Assembly (NCBI GenBank): GCA_949296575.1
Contig: CASFPE010000027.1
Coordinates: 1-64,000 of the forward strand
Reading direction: 5' to 3'
DNA length: 64,000 nucleotides
Source of the DNA: an uncultured Bacteroides sp.
GTDB lineage: Bacteria > Bacteroidota > Bacteroidia > Bacteroidales > Bacteroidaceae
Below are positions 52,050 to 61,322 of the stretch, piece after piece. A program made the position numbers and the translations under genes. The notes under the pieces were generated by a model that saw only the letters and a list, made by a program, of their open reading frames with translations, was not told where the DNA came from and did no database searches. Numbering within the stretch: the stretch's first letter is position 1; every line of letters starts with the position of its first letter.

Positions 52050-52325
52050 ATGAAGCGCAACAGCCACCCTCCATGAAGCGCAACAGCACCCCTTGCTGAA
52101 GCGCAACAGCAGCCCCCCATGGTGCGCGTCATGAAGGGTTCACCTTGCGCGTCATGGCAGTGCCATGGTGCGCGTCATCACCAGCTCGCCTTGCGCGTCA
52201 TCCGCCCGCCGCCTCGCGCATGGTAAACAGCCCTTACAGCGCGGCATACGGGGGCCGCCCCGCGCATCACGAAGGCAGCAGGGTGCGCGCCATCCGGGCA
52301 GCACCGTGCGCACCGCCGACGGCAC
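52050..52325. repeat. 12-unit, exactly 23-bp phased GCGC array
   Basis: GCGC occurs at 52055, 52078, 52101, 52124, 52147, 52170, 52193, 52216, 52239, 52262, 52285 and 52308, each exactly 23 bases after the last. Units 1-3 share (A/C)TGAA-GCGC-AACAG; units 4-7 share GCGC-GTCAT, close to the reverse complement of the first type; units 8-12 keep little beyond GCGC. The 9-base spacer half of each unit varies freely. GC-rich degenerate units may continue left to about 51981. It fills the gap between the hydC terminator and the copA promoter and contains no credible gene. Confidence 0.85.
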
Positions 52326-52423
52326 AGGCCGCCACACCTATTTATATATATGCACGCAAAGGCAACGACGGAAATCTATAAAGATTATCCATCATTCTAT
52401 AAGGCGCGGACGGGGCATTTCCC

Positions 52424-52431
52424 TATCTTTG
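52424..52431 (+). promoter_or_regulatory. -7 box for copA-fur
   Basis: TATCTTTG, 18 bases before the ATG at 52450; no clear -33 box. Confidence 0.6.
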
Positions 52432-52449
52432 CGCCGAAAAAGATGCAAC

Positions 52450-54948
52450 ATGGAAGCAAAGGATAAAACGAAAGCCACCTTCCCCGTCACAGGCATGAGC
52501 TGCGCCGCCTGCGCGGCACGGGTGGGCAAAGCCCTCGGCAAGCAGCCGGGGGTGGAGGAAGCCAGCGTGAACTACGCCACGGCACAGGCCACCGTCACCT
52601 ACGACCCGTGCCGGTGCAGCCCCGCCGCCTTGGAGGCCGCCGTGCGCGAGGCCGGGTACGGGCTGCTGGTGCAACAGGGCAAGGAAGCGGAGCAGGCCGC
52701 CGCCCGGCAGCGAGGGCGGAGCTACCGGCAACTGCGCCGCCAGACCATTGCCGCCATCGCCCTGGCCGCGCCCGTGGCCGTATTAGGCATGGCTTTCATG
52801 GACACGGCATGGGCGGGATACGTGTCGTGGGCCTTGGCCACCGCCGTGGTGTTCGGCTGCGGGCGGAGGTTCTACGCCAACGCCTTCCGCCAGCTGCGCC
52901 ACGGCAGCTCCAACATGGACACCCTCGTGGCCGCCAGCACGGGCATCGCCTACCTGTTCAGCACGGCCAACCTGCTTTTCCCGGAGTTCTGGCTGAAGAA
53001 AGGCATAGAGCCGCACGCCTATTTCGAGTCGGCCAGCGTCATCATCGCCTTCATCCTCCTGGGAAGGCTCTTGGAAGAACGCGCCAAGCAGAAGACTTCC
53101 GACGCCATCCGCGCACTGGCCGGGCTGCAACCGTCCACCGTCACCCTCGCCGCCCCGCAGGGCGAACGCACCGTCCCCGTGGAGGAAGCGCGCCCCGGCG
53201 ACCTCGTCGTCGTGCGGCCCGGCGAACGCATCGGCATGGACGGCACGGTGGAAGAAGGGCAGTCATACGTAGACGAAAGCATGCTCACCGGCGAGCCTGT
53301 CCCCGTGGCCAAGCAGCCGGGCGAGCCCGTCTATGCCGGCACCATCAACCAGCGGGGCAGCTTCCGCTTCCGCGCCACCAAGCCCAGCGCAGGCACCCTC
53401 TTGTCGCAAATCATCCGCATGGTGCAGGACGCGCAAGGGTCGAAAGCCCCCGTGCAGCAACTGGCGGACAAGGTGGCCGCCGTCTTCGTGCCGGCCATCA
53501 TCGGCATCGCCGCGCTGTCGTTCGTCCTGTGGGTGGCGCTCGCCCCTGCGGACGGGTTCACCCACGGCCTGCTCGCCATGGTCACCGTCCTCATCATCGC
53601 CTGCCCCTGCGCCCTTGGGCTGGCCACCCCCACCGCCCTCATCGTGGGCATCGGCAAAGGAGCGCGCGAAGGTATCCTTGTGAAAGACGCCGCCACCCTG
53701 GAGGTGGCGCGCAAGATAGACACCCTCCTGCTCGACAAGACCGGCACCCTCACCGAAGGCCGCCCCGCCGTGGACGGCACGGCATGGGCCGCCCCTTCAG
53801 AGGAGATGCGCGACATCCTGCACAGCCTTGAGAAGCTGTCGGAACACCCCTTGGCGGAGGCCGTCGTGCAATCCCTGCCCCATGCCCGCACGCTCCCCGT
53901 GGAGCAGTTCGAAAGCATCCCCGGCAAGGGCGTGAAAGGGCGCGTCAACGGGCAAGGCTATTACGCCGGCAACGCCGCCCTGCTCCAACAGCACGGCATT
54001 GCCATCCCGAAGAAGCTGGAAGACGATGCCGGACGCTGGGCCGCAGAGGCCAAGACCGTCATCTGGTTCGCCAACGCACGGGAAGCACTGGCCGCCATCG
54101 CCGTCACCGACCGGATAAAGCCCACCTCCCGCCAGGCCGTCCGCCTCCTGGAGGGCATGGGCATCACCGTCCACATGATCACCGGCGACCATCCCCGCGC
54201 CGCCCAGGCCGCCGCCCGGCAGGCAGGCATCACCCATTTCCAGGCCGGGATGCTGCCGCAGGACAAGGCCGCCTTCGTCAAGCAACTGCAAGCCCAAGGC
54301 CACCGCGTGGGCATGGCAGGCGACGGCATCAACGACAGCGCCGCCCTCGCCCAGGCCGACCTCAGCATCGCCATGGGAAAAGGCAGCGACATCGCCATCC
54401 ACGCCTCCATGGCGACCATCCTCTCGTCCGACCTCATGAAGATACCCGCCATGGTGCGCCTCTCGCAACTCACCGTCCGAACCATCCGCCAGAACCTGTT
54501 CTGGGCATTCATATACAACCTGGCAGGAGTGCCCATCGCCGCCGGGGCATTGTACCCCCTGTGCGGCTTCCTCCTCAACCCGATGATAGGCGGGGCCGCC
54601 ATGGCCTTCAGCAGCGTCAGCGTAGTGGCCAACAGCCTCCGCCTGCGCGGAAAACGGCTGAACGCCCCGGCCACAGGCGTCCCGGCAACCACGCCGCCCG
54701 CGCCCGAAGAAGAAAACCAACCAACAGGCAACATCATGAAGAAAGAACTCAACGTAGAAGGAATGATGTGCAACCACTGCCGCAAGCACGTGGAAGACGC
54801 ACTCAACAGCATCGAAGGCATCCGTGCCACCGTCACATTGGAACCGCCCGTCGCCGTCGTGGAATACAGCGGGAAAGAACCCTCCTTGGACGAACTCCAG
54901 CAAGCAGTGTCCGGCAAGGCGGGCGACTACAAACTGTCCGCACGATGA
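52450..54948 (+). CDS. copA: copper-type P1B ATPase with N- and C-terminal metal-binding domains
   Basis: An 832-residue heavy-metal exporting ATPase in the inner membrane. N-terminal HMA domain with [11 protein letters not shown] (residues about 16-26), membrane segments from about 100, phosphatase TGEP, transmembrane metal site [10 protein letters not shown] near 385, phosphorylation motif DKTGTLTEG near 430, and hinge [14 protein letters not shown] indicates Cu(I) or Ag(I). A second, complete HMA domain ([13 protein letters not shown]) follows a Pro-rich linker at about 763-832 and starts with an internal ATG (54736), so it may also be made alone as a chaperone. ATG 52450 is chosen; an earlier start would read through the 23-bp array. 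Confidence 0.93.
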   Translation: MEAKDKTKATFPVTGMSCAACAARVGKALGKQPGVEEASVNYATAQATVTYDPCRCSPAALEAAVREAGYGLLVQQGKEAEQAAARQRGRSYRQLRRQTIAAIALAAPVAVLGMAFMDTAWAGYVSWALATAVVFGCGRRFYANAFRQLRHGSSNMDTLVAASTGIAYLFSTANLLFPEFWLKKGIEPHAYFESASVIIAFILLGRLLEERAKQKTSDAIRALAGLQPSTVTLAAPQGERTVPVEEARPGDLVVVRPGERIGMDGTVEEGQSYVDESMLTGEPVPVAKQPGEPVYAGTINQRGSFRFRATKPSAGTLLSQIIRMVQDAQGSKAPVQQLADKVAAVFVPAIIGIAALSFVLWVALAPADGFTHGLLAMVTVLIIACPCALGLATPTALIVGIGKGAREGILVKDAATLEVARKIDTLLLDKTGTLTEGRPAVDGTAWAAPSEEMRDILHSLEKLSEHPLAEAVVQSLPHARTLPVEQFESIPGKGVKGRVNGQGYYAGNAALLQQHGIAIPKKLEDDAGRWAAEAKTVIWFANAREALAAIAVTDRIKPTSRQAVRLLEGMGITVHMITGDHPRAAQAAARQAGITHFQAGMLPQDKAAFVKQLQAQGHRVGMAGDGINDSAALAQADLSIAMGKGSDIAIHASMATILSSDLMKIPAMVRLSQLTVRTIRQNLFWAFIYNLAGVPIAAGALYPLCGFLLNPMIGGAAMAFSSVSVVANSLRLRGKRLNAPATGVPATTPPAPEEENQPTGNIMKKELNVEGMMCNHCRKHVEDALNSIEGIRATVTLEPPVAVVEYSGKEPSLDELQQAVSGKAGDYKLSAR

Positions 54949-55382
54949 ACGGGGCAGATTCTGGCAGCATCAGCGGCATGATGGGGCAACGGGGCATCAA
55001 GCCCACCCCCAACCGCATCCTCGTGCTACGGGCCATGCTGGCGGCAGCCCGCCCCGTATCGCTCCCCGAACTGGAGGCGATACTGGAAACGATGGACAAG
55101 TCCAGCATCTTCCGGGTGCTGGGTATCTTCGTCCGCCACCACCTCGTCCACGCCATAGAGGACGGCAGCGGCATGTCGAAGTACGAAGTATGCCACGGGG
55201 AGCGGGAATGCACCCTCGACGACATGCACACGCACTTCTATTGCGAGTCCTGCCACCGCATTTTCTGCTTCCCAAGCATCCATGTCCCGGCCATCACCCT
55301 GCCCGAAGGCTTCGTCATGACCTCCGTCAACTACATGGTGAAGGGCATCTGCGCCCATTGCGCCAGCAAGCCCCGCAAGTAG
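54945..55382 (+). CDS. Fur family transcriptional regulator
   Basis: A 145-residue metal- or peroxide-responsive repressor type. Winged-helix N-terminus ([19 protein letters not shown] and [20 protein letters not shown]), and a dimerisation half with [14 protein letters not shown] and GICAHC, giving two CxxC pairs for structural zinc. Its ATG overlaps the copA stop (ATGA), so a Fur-type rather than CsoR- or CueR-type regulator is coupled to a copper pump. Which metal it senses cannot be told from the sequence alone. Confidence 0.9.
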   Translation: MNGADSGSISGMMGQRGIKPTPNRILVLRAMLAAARPVSLPELEAILETMDKSSIFRVLGIFVRHHLVHAIEDGSGMSKYEVCHGERECTLDDMHTHFYCESCHRIFCFPSIHVPAITLPEGFVMTSVNYMVKGICAHCASKPRK

Positions 55383-55436
55383 CATAATTGCCGCCCTGTT
55401 TTCCCTTTTCCATACACAAGGATGCATTATTTCTGC

Positions 55437-55444
55437 TATATTTG
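55437..55444 (+). promoter_or_regulatory. -7 box for the GH2-esterase pair
   Basis: TATATTTG, 35 bases before the ATG at 55480; no clear -33 box. Confidence 0.55.
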
Positions 55445-55479
55445 CAGGCAGTTTACAACCTTTAATAACCAAAAACCTC

Positions 55480-57903
55480 ATGACGCACAGCAAAGCATTA
55501 TTTACAACATGGATGCTGCTCGCAATCATCACATGCATCCCGCTGCAAGCCCAAGTATCTTTCGGCACACCCCAAAAGTTCAACGAGCAATGGCTTTTCA
55601 GCCTCACAGACGATTCCTTAAGCCGCCGCAACGACTACGACGACAGCCACTGGCGCAAGCTCGACTTGCCACACGACTGGTCCATCGAAGGGCAACTGTC
55701 GCCTTCATTGGCAAGTTGCACAGGCTACCTCCCCGGGGGCATAGGATGGTACCGGAAACACTTCACAATAACCGACTCCATGCCCCGCCATTACATTTAT
55801 TTCGAAGGAGCATACAACCGAAGCGAAGTCTACCTGAACGGCCACCTGTTAGGGAAACGGCCGAATGGCTACATATCTTTCATGTACGACATGACCCCAT
55901 ACCTGAAAGAAGGCGACAACGTCCTGGCCGTGCGCATCGACCATAGCCGACATGCCGACTCACGCTGGTACACAGGGTCAGGCATTTACCGTGACGTATG
56001 GATGATATCTGCCCCCAACATCCATTTTGCCCAATGGGGAATAGGATGGCAGGCAACATCCATTACAGACAAACGAGCCACGGTAACGGTCAGCATGGAA
56101 GTAGAGAAACACATCGCCGCCACAGGGGAATTAGAGGCATCCGCTACACTGTATGACGCTTCAGGCAAACAGATAGCCCAAAGCCAATCATGCGCTTTTA
56201 GCAAAGAAAAAGGGACAGCTAAGGGAACAGTAACATTAAATGTATCAAAACCACACCGCTGGAACTTGGATGCCCCTTACCTCTACACATTGAGAACCGA
56301 ACTCAAGCTTGGCGGGAAATGCATCGACCGTTGCGAAACAAGCGTAGGACTTCGTACACTCCAATTCGACCCCGACAACGGTTTCGCCCTCAATGGGAAC
56401 CGAATGAAAGTAAAAGGCGTATGCCTCCATCACGATGCAGGCGTACTGGGGGCAGTCGTTCCGCCTGAAGTATGGGAACGCCGCCTGAAGAACCTGAAGA
56501 AGATAGGAGCAAACGCAATTCGGATGAGCCATAACCCACAAGCGCCTATCGTGTATGACTTGTGCGACCGCCTTGGCTTCCTGGTCATTGACGAAGCTTC
56601 CGACGAATGGGAGTTTCCCAAGCGCAAATGGATAAAAGGCTGGAACGTCGGTGAGCCTGGTTACGATGGTTCCTTCGACTTCTTCAACGAATGGATAGAG
56701 CAAGACGTTACAGACATGGTACGCCGGGACCGCAACCATCCCTCTATATTCTTATGGAGCATCGGCAATGAAGTGGACTATCCGAACGATCCCTATTCAC
56801 ACCCCATCCTGAATGGCACCACCATCAACCAGCCCATGTTCGGAGGATACAAGCCAGATGCACCGGACGCAATGCGCATCGGCGCCATTGCCCAACGCTT
56901 GGCAGCCTGCGTCCGTGCAGTCGATACCTCCCGTCCTGTCACAGGAGCATTGGCAGGCGTTGTCATGTCCAACCAAACAACCTACCCCGAAGCAGTAGAC
57001 ATAGTCGGATACAATTATACGGAAAACCGTTACGATGAAGATCATGCCACCTATCCTGACCGCATCATCTATGGCAGTGAGACAAAACCAGGAATCGAAG
57101 CATGGCATGCCGTACGCGAAAGAGATTTCATATTCGGGCAATTCGTCTGGACCGGCACTGATTACTTAGGCGAATCAGGGCAATGGCCTTCACGCGGATT
57201 ATACACCGGGCTACTTGACCTCGGCAGCTTTCCCAAACCCCGTGGCTATTTTCAAGCATCGCTGTGGAGCGAAATGCCCATGGCTTATATCGGCACCTAC
57301 CCCATCAATCCTGGAGACAAATGGCTGTCAACAGACGCTTGGGATTCATGGAATTACGAACTTGGGCAATTAATCCGCGTAGTATGCTACACCAATGCCC
57401 CCCAAGCCCGTCTCCTGCTCAATGGAGAAGTGGCAGGAGAAATGAAACCCTATGATGACAATACAGGTATCATCTATTGGGACATACCCTATGCACCTGG
57501 AGAATTGCGTGTTGAAGGATGCGGCATAAACGGAGAAACACTATCTTCGTATGCCATTAAAACATCAGGACGCCCTTATGCTTTGCGTGCTTATGCAGAT
57601 GCCACGACATTGCCCACCAACAAAGCCGTAGCCCACATCGTCATAGAAGTGGTGGATGAGAACGGAGTTATCGTGAAACTTGGAGACAATGACATTGCTT
57701 GCCACATAGAAGGCCCCGCCCGCCTGTTAGGATTAGAAGGGTCAAATAATAGTGACATGGACAACTACAGGGACAACCATCATCGAGCCTACCATGGGCG
57801 ATTATTGGCCTACATACAAACAACAGGCAAAGAGGATGATATCCGCATCTCATTCACATCACCCCTGTTAAAAGGCACTCAAGTAACTTTAAAAGCTAAA
57901 TAA
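55480..57903 (+). CDS. GH2 family glycosidase, beta-galactosidase-like
   Basis: An 807-residue secreted glycoside hydrolase. Signal peptide to about residue 25; GH2 sugar-binding domain with RKLDLPHDWSIEGQL and GGIGWYRKHF; Ig-like domain; TIM barrel with KGVCLHHDAGVLG, MSHNPQAP, acid/base Glu in WSIGNEVDYPN near 430 and nucleophile Glu in YGSETKPG near 533; then C-terminal beta domains. The retained motifs are those of beta-galactosidase-like GH2 enzymes, but glucuronidase or other specificities are possible. It is followed after 3 bases by a secreted SGNH esterase, a likely partner removing esters from the same glycan. No SusCD pair is present here. Confidence 0.9.
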   Translation: MTHSKALFTTWMLLAIITCIPLQAQVSFGTPQKFNEQWLFSLTDDSLSRRNDYDDSHWRKLDLPHDWSIEGQLSPSLASCTGYLPGGIGWYRKHFTITDSMPRHYIYFEGAYNRSEVYLNGHLLGKRPNGYISFMYDMTPYLKEGDNVLAVRIDHSRHADSRWYTGSGIYRDVWMISAPNIHFAQWGIGWQATSITDKRATVTVSMEVEKHIAATGELEASATLYDASGKQIAQSQSCAFSKEKGTAKGTVTLNVSKPHRWNLDAPYLYTLRTELKLGGKCIDRCETSVGLRTLQFDPDNGFALNGNRMKVKGVCLHHDAGVLGAVVPPEVWERRLKNLKKIGANAIRMSHNPQAPIVYDLCDRLGFLVIDEASDEWEFPKRKWIKGWNVGEPGYDGSFDFFNEWIEQDVTDMVRRDRNHPSIFLWSIGNEVDYPNDPYSHPILNGTTINQPMFGGYKPDAPDAMRIGAIAQRLAACVRAVDTSRPVTGALAGVVMSNQTTYPEAVDIVGYNYTENRYDEDHATYPDRIIYGSETKPGIEAWHAVRERDFIFGQFVWTGTDYLGESGQWPSRGLYTGLLDLGSFPKPRGYFQASLWSEMPMAYIGTYPINPGDKWLSTDAWDSWNYELGQLIRVVCYTNAPQARLLLNGEVAGEMKPYDDNTGIIYWDIPYAPGELRVEGCGINGETLSSYAIKTSGRPYALRAYADATTLPTNKAVAHIVIEVVDENGVIVKLGDNDIACHIEGPARLLGLEGSNNSDMDNYRDNHHRAYHGRLLAYIQTTGKEDDIRISFTSPLLKGTQVTLKAK

Positions 57904-57906
57904 ACC

Positions 57907-58749
57907 ATGAACAGAAAACTATCAGCATGTTTCTTGGCAGCGTTGTTGCTGTCGGCAGAAGCACATCCTTTCCCGGCCATAAGCACGGGAACAACAGAAC
58001 AAACGGTGGCCGTCACCAGCCATCCATGGAAAGGGAAACGGGTGGCCTTCTTGGGCGACTCCATCACAGACAAGAAGCATGTGGGCACCACCAAGTGTTA
58101 CTGGGAATACTTGGCAGAGATGTTAGGTCTGGAACCCTTGGTCTACGGCATCAACGGCAATCAATGGGACGGTATCCTGAAGCAAGCCCAACGGCTGCTG
58201 GAGGAGCAGGGCAACAACGTGGATGCCATCATCATCTTCGCAGGAACCAACGACTACAATGGAGGCGTTCCCATCGGCGAGTGGTTCACGGAGACAGAGA
58301 TGGAAACCGTCGTGGGAGGTCCCCGAACCACCGTACGCAAGCACCGCACCCCGGTAATGGCCGAAACCACTTTCAAAGGCCGCATCAACATCGCCATGGA
58401 TTACATCAAAACCCACTTTCCCACCCAGCAAATCATCCTGATGACACCGTTACACAGGGCATACGCACGCTTCAGCGACCAAAACATCCAGCCCGACGAG
58501 AACTTCGCCAATAAATTAGGGCTATATATCGATGAATACGTCCGTACCATCAAAGAGGCAGGCAACATATGGGCAGCACCGGTAATCGACCTCAACAGCA
58601 TCAGCGGGCTGTTCCCCATGAACGATGCCCACGCCCCTTACTTCCACAAGACGGATACCGACCGCCTCCACCCTAATGCCGAAGGACACCGCCGCATGGC
58701 AAAAGCCATCTGCTACCAGCTGCTGGCCTACCCCGCATCGTTCGATTAA
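57907..58749 (+). CDS. secreted SGNH/GDSL hydrolase, probable carbohydrate esterase
   Basis: A 280-residue protein with an N-terminal signal peptide and the SGNH blocks: GDSIT (Ser near residue 48), Gly in VYGINGNQWDG, FAGTNDYNGG, and the Asp-His pair in DRLHPNAEG near 252-257. Such enzymes remove acetyl or other acyl groups from polysaccharides. Encoded 3 bases after the GH2 gene, so the two are co-translated and probably act on one substrate outside the cytoplasm. Substrate not determinable. Confidence 0.87.
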   Translation: MNRKLSACFLAALLLSAEAHPFPAISTGTTEQTVAVTSHPWKGKRVAFLGDSITDKKHVGTTKCYWEYLAEMLGLEPLVYGINGNQWDGILKQAQRLLEEQGNNVDAIIIFAGTNDYNGGVPIGEWFTETEMETVVGGPRTTVRKHRTPVMAETTFKGRINIAMDYIKTHFPTQQIILMTPLHRAYARFSDQNIQPDENFANKLGLYIDEYVRTIKEAGNIWAAPVIDLNSISGLFPMNDAHAPYFHKTDTDRLHPNAEGHRRMAKAICYQLLAYPASFD

Positions 58750-58792
58750 GCACAAAAGGCCGGCAAAGAGAAGCGATATCGAGGAATAGCAC

Positions 58793-58800
58793 TATCTTTG
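58793..58800 (+). promoter_or_regulatory. -7 box for the group B hydrogenase operon
   Basis: TATCTTTG, 28 bases before the ATG at 58829; no clear -33 box. Confidence 0.55.
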
Positions 58801-58828
58801 CGGCCTTAATCACCTAAACACCTATTGT

Positions 58829-60298
58829 ATGGCATTTGCAAACAACATCATGATCGTACGCCACCGGCTACTGACCGAACTCGTAAAACTCTGGTGCAAG
58901 GGCGAACTGGCAGAAAAGATAGACCGCCTGCCCATAGAGCTAAGCCCCCGCAGGTCCAAGCATGCAGGACGCTGCTGCGTACATAAAGAACGCGCTGTAT
59001 GGAAATACAAGTCACTGCCGCTGCTGGGATGGGACATGGACGACGAAGACGACGAACTGACCCCATTGTCAGACTATGCCAAGCGCATGCAAGAACGTGC
59101 GGCCACCGGCCACCCGAAAAGCAACATCCTGTGCGTGATAGACGAGGCATGCTCTGCATGCGTGCAAGTGAACTACGAAGTAACGAACCTGTGCCGGGGA
59201 TGCACAGCAAGAAGCTGCCAAAGCAACTGCCCGAAGAAAGCTGTCCATGCGCACGAAAACGGGCAAGCATACATCGACCACGATGCCTGCGTCAGTTGCG
59301 GTATCTGCTACAACAGCTGCCCCTACCATGCCATCGTTTACATCCCCGTTCCGTGCGAGGAAGCATGCCCCGTGAAAGCCATCAGCAAGGACGAGAAAGG
59401 AATAGAACACATTGACGAGACGAAGTGCATCTATTGCGGCAAATGCCTGAACGCATGTCCCTTTGGCGCCATATTCGAAGTATCCCAGGTATTCGACATC
59501 CTGTACAACCTACGCGAAGGGAAGAAGATGGCAGCCATCGTGGCGCCCTCCATCCTCGGGCAGTTCGACGCGCCGGCAGAGAAGGTGTACGGCGCACTGC
59601 GTGAACTTGGCTTTGCCGACGTGATAGAAGTGGCCCAAGGTGCCATGGAGACCGTGGCGCATGAAGCCAAGGAACTGACCGAAAAGCTGGACGGAGGCCA
59701 AAACTTCATGACCACCTCCTGCTGCCCCTCATACATTGAATTAGTTCGCAAAAGCATGCCCCACATGGCCGCCTTCGTGTCGGCCACCGGCTCGCCCATG
59801 TACTACGCCGCCCGCATCGCCAAGCAGAAACACCCCGATGCCAAAGTGGTGTTCATCGGCCCGTGCGTGGCAAAGCGCAAGGAAGCGCAACGCGACGAGG
59901 CCGTGGACTACGTGATGACATTCGAGGAAGTCGCGTCCGTGTTCGACGGCATGGGCATCCGCATAGAAGAAGCGCAACCCTTCCCCATCGACTTCACCTC
60001 CGTGCGCGAAGCCCACGGTTTCGCACAAGCCGGAGGCGTGGCCCGCGCCGTGGCCAGCTACCTGAAAGCGGAAGGCAAGATATCAGCTGTGCAAGTGTCC
60101 GACCTCAACAAGAAGAACATCAACTTGCTGCGGGCATGGGCAAGGACAGGAAAAGCCCCCGCCCAATTCGTGGAAGTCATGGCATGCGAAGGCGGGTGCA
60201 TCACCGGGCCGTGCGCACACAACGAACTGGCGGCAGGCAAACGCCTGTTCGCACGCGAACTGGAGAAACAGGAACGGACATATGATTCACCTGATTGA
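58829..60298 (+). CDS. [FeFe] hydrogenase, group B type
   Basis: A 489-residue monomeric-looking [FeFe] hydrogenase. An N-terminal region includes CSACVQVNYEVTNLCRGC and CQSNCPKKAV, then ferredoxin clusters CVSCGICYNSCP and CIYCGKCLNACP, then the H-cluster domain with TTSCCPSYIE near 294, GPCVAKRKEA near 344 and VMACEGGCITGP near 449. The altered L2 (GPC) and L3 (lacking GGGQ) motifs set it apart from the group A enzyme at 49632 and fit group B. It probably pairs with ferredoxin; direction in vivo is unknown. It overlaps hydE by 17 bases. Confidence 0.9.
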   Translation: MAFANNIMIVRHRLLTELVKLWCKGELAEKIDRLPIELSPRRSKHAGRCCVHKERAVWKYKSLPLLGWDMDDEDDELTPLSDYAKRMQERAATGHPKSNILCVIDEACSACVQVNYEVTNLCRGCTARSCQSNCPKKAVHAHENGQAYIDHDACVSCGICYNSCPYHAIVYIPVPCEEACPVKAISKDEKGIEHIDETKCIYCGKCLNACPFGAIFEVSQVFDILYNLREGKKMAAIVAPSILGQFDAPAEKVYGALRELGFADVIEVAQGAMETVAHEAKELTEKLDGGQNFMTTSCCPSYIELVRKSMPHMAAFVSATGSPMYYAARIAKQKHPDAKVVFIGPCVAKRKEAQRDEAVDYVMTFEEVASVFDGMGIRIEEAQPFPIDFTSVREAHGFAQAGGVARAVASYLKAEGKISAVQVSDLNKKNINLLRAWARTGKAPAQFVEVMACEGGCITGPCAHNELAAGKRLFARELEKQERTYDSPD

Positions 60299-61322
60299 CA
60301 AGCTCTGCGAGGAACGCCGCCTGCCGCCCGACGGATACAGGCGGCTATTGGACTGCCGCGACGGACACACCTTGGGATACCTGCAACAGCGGGCGCAAGA
60401 GACCGCCGTGCGCCACTTCGGCCACGAGATATACATACGGGGGCTGATCGAGACAGGCAACCGATGCCGCAACAACTGCTACTACTGCGGCATACGGGCG
60501 GGCAACACCGCCCTCACGCGCTACACGCTCTCCCCCGATGAAGTGCTGGCCTGCTGCCGCCGAGGGCATGCCTTGGGCTTCCGCACCTTCGTGCTGCAAA
60601 GCGGCGAACAGCCCCCCTCGGCCGACCGCCCGCTGGCCGCCTTGGTAGAAGCCATCCACCGCGAGTTCCCCGACTGCGCCATCACCCTCTCCGTAGGCGA
60701 AAGGAGCCGGGAGGCTTACGCCATGTTCCGCCGGGCAGGAGCCACGCGCTACCTGCTCCGCCATGAGACAAGGAACGAGGCGCACTACGCCTCCCTCCAC
60801 CCGCCGGGGATGTCGCTCCGCCACCGGTTGGAATGCCTGCGGACGCTCAAGGAACTCGGCTACCAGACCGGCACGGGGATGATGGCGGGCAGCCCCGGGC
60901 AGACCACGGCCCACCTCGTGGAGGACTTGCTCTTCATCGAAGCCTTCCAGCCGGAGATGGTGGGCATAGGCCCGTTCATCCCCCACCACGGCACACCCTT
61001 TGCCCGCCACCCCGCCGGAAGCCTGGACACCACCCTGCGCCTGCTGTCCATCATCCGCCTGATGCTGCCCGGCGTGCTGCTGCCCGCTACCACCGCACTG
61101 GCCACCCTCTGCCCGGACGGGCGCGAGCGGGGCATACTGGCCGGCGCCAACGTGGTGATGCCCAACCTGTCGCCGCCCGCCCGGCGGGGGCTCTACGACC
61201 TCTACGACCACAAAGCCTGCACCGGCGCGGAGAGCGCCGGCGGGCTGCGCGAACTGGAACAACAACTGAACCGCATCGGTTACACCATATCTAAAGAGAA
61301 AGGAGACTATCGACATGTATAA
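60282..61322 (+). CDS. hydE: [FeFe] hydrogenase maturase HydE
   Basis: A 346-residue radical SAM enzyme that builds part of the H-cluster dithiolate bridge. The SAM-cluster motif GNRCRNNCYYCGIR gives Cys 62, 66 and 69. Downstream TLSVGERSREAY and GTGMMAGSPGQT belong to the TIM barrel and SAM site. Starts inside the end of the hydrogenase gene and overlaps hydG by 8 bases, so the hydrogenase and its maturases are one transcriptional and translational unit. Confidence 0.95.
   Translation: MIHLIDKLCEERRLPPDGYRRLLDCRDGHTLGYLQQRAQETAVRHFGHEIYIRGLIETGNRCRNNCYYCGIRAGNTALTRYTLSPDEVLACCRRGHALGFRTFVLQSGEQPPSADRPLAALVEAIHREFPDCAITLSVGERSREAYAMFRRAGATRYLLRHETRNEAHYASLHPPGMSLRHRLECLRTLKELGYQTGTGMMAGSPGQTTAHLVEDLLFIEAFQPEMVGIGPFIPHHGTPFARHPAGSLDTTLRLLSIIRLMLPGVLLPATTALATLCPDGRERGILAGANVVMPNLSPPARRGLYDLYDHKACTGAESAGGLRELEQQLNRIGYTISKEKGDYRHV

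Noticed and set aside
52050-52325. CRISPR array
   Set aside because: The 23-bp unit has only a 4-base constant core, no long identical repeat, no 30-base spacers and no cas genes.
52165-52449. N-terminal extension of copA by 95 codons
   Set aside because: It would translate the 23-bp GCGC array and cross the -7 box; the HMA domain starts properly at 52450.
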